From contig NZ_BPEW01000043.1 of the NCBI RefSeq assembly GCF_019654975.1, positions 1 to 35,388 on the forward strand: a stretch of 35,388 nt of DNA, in the 5' to 3' direction. The notes below the pieces were generated by a model, which was given only the letters and a program-made list of their open reading frames with translations, ran no database searches and was not told where the DNA came from. Origin of the DNA: Shewanella sp. c952. GTDB lineage: Bacteria > Pseudomonadota > Gammaproteobacteria > Enterobacterales > Shewanellaceae. Positions within the stretch are counted from its first letter, which is position 1, and every line of letters begins with the position of its first letter. The translations under genes and the position numbers were made by a program. Shown here in pieces: positions 26,020-32,968 of the stretch.

Positions 26020-26919
26020 TTACTCTAACTCAATATCTCGCTGTTCGGCTGAAGCTTTAGCCCAAGCAAGCACCTGCGCTTCGCCCGATGATCGACTGCG
26101 ATAAGGCTTCGTCCGGTGAATATCCCCCCAACGGCTATGGATAATCTCAGGAGTGCACTCTTCAGCGGTAAAGCGGCTGGCTGAAAATTCAATAATTTCT
26201 GCCTCACTGATGCTACCAGCAGCTGCGAGTAAGTGTTTACCTGATGGGCATTTTTCACTGCATAAATAGAGCACTGCCGATAGCGCGGTTGTCTTTGAAA
26301 ATAGAGGTCTTACGGTCGGTGCTAAATGTTCGGCAGTCATTTGAGTGACGGCGTGAGGCGTAATACTATTAACCGCTATATCGAACTCTTGCCCTTCTAG
26401 ATGAAGACTATTGACTAGCCCTATTAAGGCCATCTTACTGGCGCTAAAACTCGTTTCATAGACATCACCAAAAATTGAACTGGCACAGGTCATAATAATG
26501 CGGCCATAGCCACTGCGCTTCATACTTGGCCACACTGCTTTAGTCATGTTAAAGCTACCATTTACATCAACATCAAATTGACGTTTCCAAGTCGACTCAC
26601 TTAACTGTTCAAATGGGCATGAACGGTGAATCCCAGCATTGTTGATGAGTATGTCTACTTTTCCCCAGGTTGATATCACGTCATCGACCATAGCGTTAAC
26701 AGCGGCGGAATCACTTATATCGAGGCAAAAAACTTGTACATCTCCACCTAGAGTAGTGATAGCTTTGGCACAACTTCGTAATCCCGAGTCTTTGCTTGAG
26801 AGTGGCTCATTATCTATAATGGCCACCTTCGCACCACGCTCTGCTAAAGCGATCGCATAAGCTCGTCCTAAACCCGCTGCGGCGCCAGTAACAATGGCAA
26901 CTTGCTCTTCAAAACGCAT
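26020..26919 (-). CDS. SDR family protein with altered catalytic residues (HSD17B4-like, probable pseudoenzyme)
   Basis: From the ATG at 26919 (GAGG/AAGG upstream, start MRFEEQVAIVTGAAAGLG) it has 299 residues; a longer frame to 26958 lacks support. The cofactor motif TGAAAGLG (11-18) and INNAGIHRS (92-100) are intact, and the sequence resembles the dehydrogenase half of peroxisomal multifunctional enzyme type 2 (YGRIIMT, ALIGLVNSL). The active-site YSAxK reads FSASK: Phe158 replaces the catalytic Tyr (codon TTT, one change from TAT), with Lys162 kept. Thirteen residues before it, where Ser is normal, is Cys145. It may bind cofactor but is unlikely to catalyse standard SDR chemistry. The role is unknown. 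Confidence 0.8.
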   Translation of the reverse strand: MRFEEQVAIVTGAAAGLGRAYAIALAERGAKVAIIDNEPLSSKDSGLRSCAKAITTLGGDVQVFCLDISDSAAVNAMVDDVISTWGKVDILINNAGIHRSCPFEQLSESTWKRQFDVDVNGSFNMTKAVWPSMKRSGYGRIIMTCASSIFGDVYETSFSASKMALIGLVNSLHLEGQEFDIAVNSITPHAVTQMTAEHLAPTVRPLFSKTTALSAVLYLCSEKCPSGKHLLAAAGSISEAEIIEFSASRFTAEECTPEIIHSRWGDIHRTKPYRSRSSGEAQVLAWAKASAEQRDIELE

Positions 26920-27372
26920 GACCTTAGCCCTCAAACATCTAAAATTTTGGTTACACACTCAAGCGGCTTCAATACACTAGATTTGCAGTGCTGCGAAGAT
27001 ACGAGCTCTGTATGAGGCTCGCAATCACTTTCGATATCTTAAGATTTGTAGTTACAAGTGATTTGGATGTAGGTCACTTCCCTGTAACACAAACAACGGC
27101 TTAAAATATTTAGAAGCGAATACTAAATACGTACATTTAAGCTAGATACCCAATATTGCATACAATACTAGGGCACAAGTGTGCGCTAGCTCTAAAATTT
27201 CAAATGGCTAAGCAGACCAGAGCCTTAAGTTGACAATAATGTTAACTTCGACGTATTTGGCGACATAAAATCCACTTTTTAGATGCCGTCAATCTTGCTA
27301 TCATATGTGACATACCTCCTTTTGTTACATTGCAATCAGTCGATGTATCTCTCTGTAAAGTAATAATAAATA
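26920..27372. other. Intergenic region between the divergent SDR and menA genes
   Basis: About 450 bases without a credible gene. It holds an imperfect inverted repeat at 27051-27088 (GTTACA...TGTAAC with AGTGA...TCACT inside) and a near-palindrome GCACA-AG-TGTGC at 27173-27184. Either could be regulatory, but I cannot name a regulator. menA has only a weak ribosome site (TAAAG). Confidence 0.35.
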
Positions 27373-28272
27373 ATGAATCCTTGGATATTAGCAATACGCC
27401 CACGTACCCTACCTGCGGCGATTGGACCACTATTAGTGGGCAATGTTTTAGCGCTACACCTTGAACAGTTCAGTTGGTTTATCGCTGTTATATCAATGCT
27501 ATGTGCAGTGCTGTTACAGATCGCAGTTAACTTAGCCAATGACTACTTTGATTATAAAAGTGGTGTTGATACAGATGAACGCGTAGGCCCAATTAGAGTC
27601 ACCCAAAGCGGCATGTTAACGCCCAATGCGGTACGTAATGCGATGGCTCTATGCCTAATACTGGCATTAATTGTGGGATCGTTCTTAATCGCGCATGGCG
27701 GTTGGCCAATAGCATTTCTTGCGGTAGCAGCAATATTAGGCGCTTTAGGTTATAGCGGCGGCCCCTACCCACTTGCTTCTCATGGTTTAGGTGAAGTTGC
27801 TGCATTCGTCTTTTTCGGACTGGTTGCTGTAGTTGGCAGTTACTTTCTACAAGCTGCTGAAACCAGCAGCAGTGCTTGGTTACTCGGCTCTGCTATCGGA
27901 TTTTTAAACGCAGCTATTATGCTGGTCAATAACACTCGAGATATGGACACTGATATCAAGGCGGGTAAAAAGACTTTGGCAGTGCGCCTTGGTTTAGCCC
28001 AAGCGCGTATTTTTTATCAAAGCTTTGTCTATATGCCTTTTGCAATCATAATCGCTGGCTTTTTAATGGGAGCACTTCCTGGCATGCCAGTGCTGCTAGC
28101 GGGGTTAGCATTTATCTTAGCCCGCACTTTGTGTAGAGACTTTAACGAGGTGACAGGCGCAGCACTTAACCCTTTACTTGGCCGCACTGCAAAACTCACA
28201 ATGATCTTTAGTGCCTTATTTAGTATCGGACTAATCATTGATTTGCTTATACCAATCAGTATAAAGATTTGA
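27373..28272 (+). CDS. menA: 1,4-dihydroxy-2-naphthoate polyprenyltransferase
   Basis: An inner-membrane UbiA-type prenyltransferase making demethylmenaquinone. The first Asp-rich motif NDYFDYKSGVD (about 56-66) binds the prenyl diphosphate, and the second, DMDTDIKAGKKTLAVRLG (about 196-213), completes the site. RVTQSGMLTP is typical of MenA. About eight or nine membrane segments can be seen. Menaquinone would serve anaerobic respiration, including electron flow to NrfA. The last seven codons (IPISIKI) and the stop lie inside the terminal repeat of a MITE-like element that begins at 28249-28251, so the C-terminus has been recoded by insertion. Confidence 0.93.
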   Translation: MNPWILAIRPRTLPAAIGPLLVGNVLALHLEQFSWFIAVISMLCAVLLQIAVNLANDYFDYKSGVDTDERVGPIRVTQSGMLTPNAVRNAMALCLILALIVGSFLIAHGGWPIAFLAVAAILGALGYSGGPYPLASHGLGEVAAFVFFGLVAVVGSYFLQAAETSSSAWLLGSAIGFLNAAIMLVNNTRDMDTDIKAGKKTLAVRLGLAQARIFYQSFVYMPFAIIIAGFLMGALPGMPVLLAGLAFILARTLCRDFNEVTGAALNPLLGRTAKLTMIFSALFSIGLIIDLLIPISIKI

Positions 28273-28513
28273 TCGCTCAGCGAGAGTTTAGCGGCTTTGA
28301 GGTAAGGCAATGAATGAAGGACATAGTTATTCTACGTTCAATTTCATTAACGCTGCATCAAAGCCGCTAAAACTCGCCTGCTAGGAGTGTTTTTGGCTTG
28401 CTACTTCTGTGTTGAATAAACTCATAAGGGAACAACCATTATGTCATTTATCCGCCTTGAATTAGCGTGCCAAAAACGCTCTGAGTAGATCAACTTCTTA
28501 TACTGATTGGTAT
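28249..28513. mobile_element. MITE-like element, copy A (265 bp), overlapping the 3' end of menA
   Basis: The terminal inverted repeats are ATACCAATCAGTATAA (28249-28264) and its exact complement (28498-28513). The repeat extends imperfectly inward to about 35 bases (TTGATC, CTCAG shared). TA dinucleotides at both ends suggest a TA target duplication, as with Tc1/mariner/IS630-type transposases. There is no transposase gene. An internal inverted repeat (28280-28300 with 28358-28377) could form a long hairpin. Copy B at 32070-32334 has the same length, differs at about 20 positions and has no gaps (about 92% identical). Confidence 0.85.
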
Positions 28514-28541
28514 TACTTAGCATTTAGTTTTTATAGCCCAC

Positions 28542-28580
28542 AAAAAAGCCAGCTAAATTAACCATTCAGCTGGCTTTTGT
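28542..28580. terminator. Terminator of nrfA (bidirectional)
   Basis: An 11-base stem AAAAGCCAGCT/AGCTGGCTTTT around a 13-base loop, with an A-run on the left giving T-runs on the minus strand. It lies 24 bases past the nrfA stop and can also stop readthrough from menA. Confidence 0.85.
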
Positions 28581-28603
28581 ATCACTTAAGATGACTAAAT
28601 TAG

Positions 28604-30007
28604 TTACTCGTATCCATATTTGGTTACTTCAGACCAATTCTTATCAACGTCCTCTTTGATAAACTTCTTCTTCGCTTCAGTTAGCTTTTCAAGCTCAATA
28701 CCAACAGCTGCATGGGCTGAGGCTTTACTACTGATATCTGGGTAGTTAACACTCTTTACATCGAACTTCTTCAAAATTTCATCAAGGGATGTACGAGCAT
28801 ACTTTACTTGTCTTAGTGCCATATCAAGCAGCGCATTACCCTCTTCAGGGTTATGAGCATATAAACCATGTGACGCCATCGCAAAGTCCCAGCGCCATTG
28901 AGAGTGGCGAATAGCCATAATTGCATCATTCATTACAGTCCAGGTTGCTCCAGCATCCCAAGCCGCTCCAGCTTCATAGTGTGCCTTAACTAATAACCCT
29001 TCTACCTCGCGCGCTTTAGCATCGATCGTTGCCTTGTTTTTATCGAGTGCACTGATGATTTTCTTCTCACTCTTGTGGCAGCTCTGGCATACCTCATCAA
29101 AGTGATCCAGTGCTTTACTTACCTTGTGGCTTGTAAAGCTATTACCTTGCTCATCAGTTGTTTCTGGCATATGACAAGTAATACAGGTAACTCCCGCTTC
29201 AGCATGCTTACTGCGACTCCAGTGCTCAAACTCAGGATGACGCGCCTTTAAGATAGGCGTTTGAGAGATAGGATGGATCCATTCATAAAATCGACGGGTG
29301 TCATAGTACTTTTCAATATCATCGACGTTATTGCCAAAGATCCAAGGGATATTAACTTTATTGCTGCGCTCAGGCTGAAAGTAATAAGTGACATGACATT
29401 GACCACAAACCTGTGCGCCCTTCATGTTGTTATTCTGCTTATCAAAAGGAAGGTGTACTTTTGCCATCGCATCCTGGGCATGCGGTCTCGGCAGTGCAAG
29501 TTCTGCCTTTCCATCCACATGACAATCGGTGCAGTAAACAACGCTATTAACCTCTTTACCGACATCAGTAAAGTTTTTCGCTGAGAAACCTTCAATGCCC
29601 AGCTCATTCATTAACCGCGGAGCATCAGGCGTTTTACAAGTCCAGCAACTGGCAGACAAACCTTTATCTCCAGCTTTAGGCGGCACGCCAGTTCGCAGAG
29701 TATGAGTAACATCAGCAACCGCAAAGTGATGGCCTCTAGGGCTGTTGTACTCTTTCGCAAAAGAGGAGCCCGCCCACAAAATAATCGCAGCGGGATAACT
29801 TGCTAACATATCTTCACGCTCGGTCTGCTCAGAGGTTTCCAACCAACTCTCATATTGAACAGGGAACTTCTGTTTCAAGTTCGCATCACGGGCAGCTTGC
29901 TCTTTGGCTGCAGCACTTGGCTCTGACGCTTGGGTCAAACTGGTCATGCAAAGAAGCGACACTAATCCAGCAGTTTTAACGACATTTACTAGCATTTTTA
30001 CACTCAT
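28604..30007 (-). CDS. nrfA: Pentahaem cytochrome c nitrite reductase (ammonia-forming)
   Basis: A periplasmic enzyme reducing nitrite to ammonium by six electrons. The signal peptide is about 27 residues (ending LTQAS). The active-site haem motif is CWTCK at 121-125 with the Lys ligand special to NrfA, followed by four CxxCH motifs: CTDCH 159-163, CGQCH 201-205, CITCH 275-279, CQSCH 307-311. Length 467 is normal. No nrfBCD or haem-lyase genes are adjacent; in Shewanella NrfA gets electrons from CymA, which would explain this. It lies 74 bases downstream of nnrS on the same strand, probably co-transcribed. Confidence 0.97.
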   Translation of the reverse strand: MSVKMLVNVVKTAGLVSLLCMTSLTQASEPSAAAKEQAARDANLKQKFPVQYESWLETSEQTEREDMLASYPAAIILWAGSSFAKEYNSPRGHHFAVADVTHTLRTGVPPKAGDKGLSASCWTCKTPDAPRLMNELGIEGFSAKNFTDVGKEVNSVVYCTDCHVDGKAELALPRPHAQDAMAKVHLPFDKQNNNMKGAQVCGQCHVTYYFQPERSNKVNIPWIFGNNVDDIEKYYDTRRFYEWIHPISQTPILKARHPEFEHWSRSKHAEAGVTCITCHMPETTDEQGNSFTSHKVSKALDHFDEVCQSCHKSEKKIISALDKNKATIDAKAREVEGLLVKAHYEAGAAWDAGATWTVMNDAIMAIRHSQWRWDFAMASHGLYAHNPEEGNALLDMALRQVKYARTSLDEILKKFDVKSVNYPDISSKASAHAAVGIELEKLTEAKKKFIKEDVDKNWSEVTKYGYE

Positions 30008-30081
30008 CTAATTCTCAACTTTCTTGACTAATATTTTATATTCTTTATCTAAACAATATAGCTGAACTCAAATTAACAGCA

Positions 30082-31293
30082 CTATCCAGGTCGGCCATCG
30101 ATGCGCGGCTTGGACAATATTGAAGCATAGTTCACCACAAACATCGCAAAGGCTAGCGACCAAAATGCTCCAGCTAACCACAACCATAATTGATAATGAT
30201 CGGGGGCAATAATCGGCATTAAGGACCGAAGCACTGCAGCGATAGGTATACATAGGAAGGCAACCGCCATCTTAGGACCTTGATAGATATTTCTACTTGT
30301 ATGACCTAGGGATACTCTGGAAATCATCGATAAGCAAATTCCAGCCAAAGTGCCTATGGCAAACAGGTGGATTAAATGACGGTAAGCCATTGAATCATCA
30401 ATATTGGCAGCAAGTGCGAACAAAGTGATAGGCAAGAAAAGATAAGCAATATGCAGTGACCAAAGCATAGGTTCTTTTAACGTTTTATGAGGGAACCAAC
30501 GCAGCCAACGCCCAAGGTGCAGTGCACCAGCAAGCATTAATAACCCCTGCTCAATGCCCTGGGGCAGCACTTTAGTCATTGCCTGAATGACTAAAACTAT
30601 CATCACCACAATTAAGCTTTTTTCCAGCAGAGCGATTGGAGTCGGCTTAGTTTGCTTGATCCTTATCGCGGTAAAAAATGGAATAACACGCCCACCAACA
30701 ATTGTGATGAGTAGGCCCAACCACCAGATCATCGCTTGCCAAATTTGTAGGCTAAGGGAAAAATCTCGGGTACTTAACGCATAATAACTGAGTAAGTTTA
30801 TCGATAAAGCCGCTAGTAACATGATTGGAAAACCAATATTGTGCCACTGCTTAACCTTGTAGATACAGCGCCACAACTTAATGGCTGTTAGTCCAATAAA
30901 CAAAGAATCGAAGATTGCTGGCAACCATAACGGAATCGAAACCGGGAGCAATAACATTATTCTAGCAAGCAGCCAACAGCCAAATGTTATCGCCAATGCC
31001 CAACCTTTCATGCCTGGTTGGTTGGTCCATGTTTGTACTGATGTCAGCAAAAAACCACATACTATTGCTAATGCAAAACCAAAAAGCATCTCATGGGGGT
31101 GCCACCATAGCGGTACCACTTTTACCCAAAAGTCTGTTTGGAAAAGGCTGTAATCAGGATAAAACCAAGTCACTAACCAAAGCGGCACAAACAACATCGC
31201 AACAGTTGCTCCGCCAAGAAAAAACGGCCTAAAGCCTAATCGGAACAAAGCAGGTATTTTCTCTGTTGCCGCTGGATCATCAATATTTAGCAT
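30082..31293 (-). CDS. nnrS: NnrS family membrane protein
   Basis: A polytopic inner-membrane protein of 403 residues with about twelve hydrophobic segments. Family marks include FRLGFRPFFLGG near the N-terminus, WWHPHEMLFGFALAIVCGFLLT, GGRVIPFFT, and a later HLIHLFAIGTLAGICLSMISRVSLGHT. The His residues in these segments are expected metal/haem ligands. NnrS proteins protect against nitrosative stress and are often controlled by NO-responsive regulators. Its place upstream of nrfA ties the pair to nitrite/NO handling. A candidate NsrR site lies 21 bases upstream of the start codon. Confidence 0.92.
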   Translation of the reverse strand: MLNIDDPAATEKIPALFRLGFRPFFLGGATVAMLFVPLWLVTWFYPDYSLFQTDFWVKVVPLWWHPHEMLFGFALAIVCGFLLTSVQTWTNQPGMKGWALAITFGCWLLARIMLLLPVSIPLWLPAIFDSLFIGLTAIKLWRCIYKVKQWHNIGFPIMLLAALSINLLSYYALSTRDFSLSLQIWQAMIWWLGLLITIVGGRVIPFFTAIRIKQTKPTPIALLEKSLIVVMIVLVIQAMTKVLPQGIEQGLLMLAGALHLGRWLRWFPHKTLKEPMLWSLHIAYLFLPITLFALAANIDDSMAYRHLIHLFAIGTLAGICLSMISRVSLGHTSRNIYQGPKMAVAFLCIPIAAVLRSLMPIIAPDHYQLWLWLAGAFWSLAFAMFVVNYASILSKPRIDGRPG

Positions 31294-31313
31294 TGTTAAG
31301 CCTTAACCTTTAA

Positions 31314-31332
31314 CAGGCATTTAAAATATACC
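31314..31332. promoter_or_regulatory. Candidate NsrR (NO-sensing repressor) site
   Basis: The core ATTTAAAAT is the symmetric centre of the NsrR motif, and the flanks (CAGGC on the left, ATACC on the right) agree at about six of ten positions. It sits just upstream of nnrS, a common NsrR target. Single weak-flank match. Confidence 0.45.
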
Positions 31333-31673
31333 TTTAAGTAATGACACTAGTGTATCGAGCAATATTTTCGATAACAAATGATATCTAAGTTGTTTCTGAC
31401 TTCTGTGAACTATGTAGTTATCTGTCTGATTTAATTATTCCTTTAGAGGTATTAATTATTGGATTGCATATTTCTATCATCGTAGCAAACCGCCAAATTC
31501 ACGAATTCAATTCCATCTCTCTATTAATCTCTAATCTGCAGTTTTTATTAATAAAATTGCTTATAACTGATAAATTATATAGAGAAAATAACCTAACAGA
31601 GCTTCAGATTTCACCTCGACGGTTCAGATATTAGTCTAGACTAGGGACAGCAGTTCATATACAAGGATGTATT
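31333..31673. other. AT-rich divergent intergenic region between nnrS and the csrA-like gene
   Basis: About 340 bases, strongly AT-rich, with no gene. ATCGA...TCGAT flanks an AT-rich centre near 31356-31374. I see no clear FNR box (TTGAT-N4-ATCAA) despite the nitrite genes. Promoters for both directions must lie here, but none stands out. Confidence 0.35.
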
Positions 31674-31853
31674 ATGTTAATTCTCACCCGCCCCGTAAAC
31701 AGTGCGATAATTTTAAGTAATATCTACGATGAACATGGCAACTCGTTAGGCGAAATTGAAATCAACATTTTTAAGGATAACCGCGTCGGTGTTAAAGCCG
31801 ATAAATCGATTGATATCGTGCGTGCAGAAGCGCTTGAAACTGAGCAAAACTGA
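31674..31853 (+). CDS. Divergent CsrA/RsmA-like RNA-binding regulator (59 residues)
   Basis: The ATG has an AAGGA ribosome site 8 bases upstream. The protein starts MLILTRPVNSAIILS, the hallmark CsrA first strand (Leu4, Arg6), and later has NRVGVKADKSIDIVRAEAL, which aligns without gaps to the GVNAPKEVSVHREEI end of E. coli CsrA. Arg50 matches the RNA-contacting Arg44. Differences: Arg7 is Pro, a short insertion (IYDEHGNS region) follows strand 1, the beta2-beta3 turn is shorter, and the C-terminal helix is reduced. CsrA proteins dimerise and bind GGA motifs in mRNA leaders. This is a paralogue-type gene, not the housekeeping csrA. No flagellar or tRNA neighbours are present. Confidence 0.72.
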   Translation: MLILTRPVNSAIILSNIYDEHGNSLGEIEINIFKDNRVGVKADKSIDIVRAEALETEQN

Positions 31854-32069
31854 CAACTATCTAGAGGGCCGTGCTACTTGCTATTTTTACTGCGTTGTAG
31901 ATTATTTGTGGAGAATGGCTAAACCGCATAGCCTCTGTCTTGTTAAAATAGCCCATAAACTGCGGTAAAAACAACCATGAAAGATCATCAACCCCTAGTT
32001 TATTTCTGAAGATTGTTATTGCTTTTAGCTCGATGTGCTAGATTAAATAACAAGTAGTTAGGATGACTC

Positions 32070-32334
32070 ATACCAATCGGTATAAAGATTTGATCGCTCA
32101 GCGAGAGTTTAGCAGCTTTGAGGTAAGGCAATGAGTGAAGCACATAGTTATTCTACGTTCAAGTTCATTAACGCAGCATCAAAGCCGCTAAAGCTCGCCT
32201 GTATGGAGTGTTTTGGGCTTCATACTTCTGCGTTGAATAAACTCATAAGGGAGTAACCATTATATCATTTATCCGCCTTGAATTAGCTAGCCAAAAACAC
32301 TCTGAGTAGATCAACTTCTTATACTGATTGGTAT
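32070..32334. mobile_element. MITE-like element, copy B (265 bp), directly upstream of the kef operon
   Basis: Same structure and length as copy A at 28249-28513. The left terminal repeat is ATACCAATCGGTATAA (one base different) and the right is TTATACTGATTGGTAT (32319-32334), again bounded by TA. The internal inverted repeat is kept (32101-32121 with its partner near 32180-32199). About 20 substitutions separate the copies. The right end stops 14 bases before the kefF-like start codon. Confidence 0.85.
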
Positions 32335-32348
32335 TAACTGGACAAACA

Positions 32349-32966
32349 ATGGTCGATGCAACAAAAAAAATCCTGGTTCTCTATGCACACCCCTCTCAAG
32401 AACGATCAGAGATCAACAAGCCGCTCTTTAATGCGACCCAACATCATGACAATGTAACCGCCGTTGACCTTTATGCTGAATACCCAACATTTAGGATCAA
32501 CATCGATAAAGAACAGCAACGTCTGATTGAACATGATGTCATTATATTTATGTTCCCGCTTTATTGGTACTCAACGCCCGCAATTCTAAAAGAGTGGCAA
32601 GATCTTGTGCTCGAATATAACTTTGCCTATGGCGCTGAAGGTAATGCCTTAAAAGGCAAAACCTTCTTATGCGCAATCAGCGCTGGCGGCAGTGAAACCG
32701 CTTACCAACACGACGGTTATAACAGTTTCACTTTAAGGGAGTTGTTATCTCCGCTAGAGCAAACAGCTTGCCTTACAGGTATGACCTATCTAGCGCCTTT
32801 TGCGCTATTTTGTGCCCGAAGTGCCTTTGAAGAGAATCGATTGCAATCTCACATCGAAGATTGGCAAAGAGTATTAACAGCGCTATCTAATGACACCTTA
32901 GATATTGCACACGCCAGTACATTGCCGAAACTCAACGAAAACCTACTCACGCTAATAAAGGATTGA
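32349..32966 (+). CDS. kefF: KefF/KefG-like NAD(P)H oxidoreductase, ancillary protein of the potassium efflux system
   Basis: A flavodoxin-fold quinone oxidoreductase that binds and activates the Kef antiporter. It has KILVLYAHPSQERSEINK (flavin phosphate region), DLYAEYPTF, then FPLYWYSTPAILKEWQDLV and the AGGSETAYQ loop, all matching KefF/KefG. The frame opens at a TTG inside the MITE (32328), but the ATG at 32349 with GGA upstream is the natural start (205 residues). It ends two bases before the kefC start, so the two are translated together. KefF versus KefG is hard to separate by eye; the partner resembles KefC, hence kefF. Confidence 0.85.
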   Translation: MVDATKKILVLYAHPSQERSEINKPLFNATQHHDNVTAVDLYAEYPTFRINIDKEQQRLIEHDVIIFMFPLYWYSTPAILKEWQDLVLEYNFAYGAEGNALKGKTFLCAISAGGSETAYQHDGYNSFTLRELLSPLEQTACLTGMTYLAPFALFCARSAFEENRLQSHIEDWQRVLTALSNDTLDIAHASTLPKLNENLLTLIKD

Positions 32967-32968
32967 TA

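Noticed and set aside
28441..28488. 15-codon frame with an AAGGGA site inside MITE copy A
   Set aside because: Its ATG is ATA in copy B, so it is not conserved between copies.
31756..31968. 70-codon plus-strand frame overlapping the csrA-like gene
   Set aside because: It is an out-of-frame reading of the csrA-like gene continuing into non-coding DNA.
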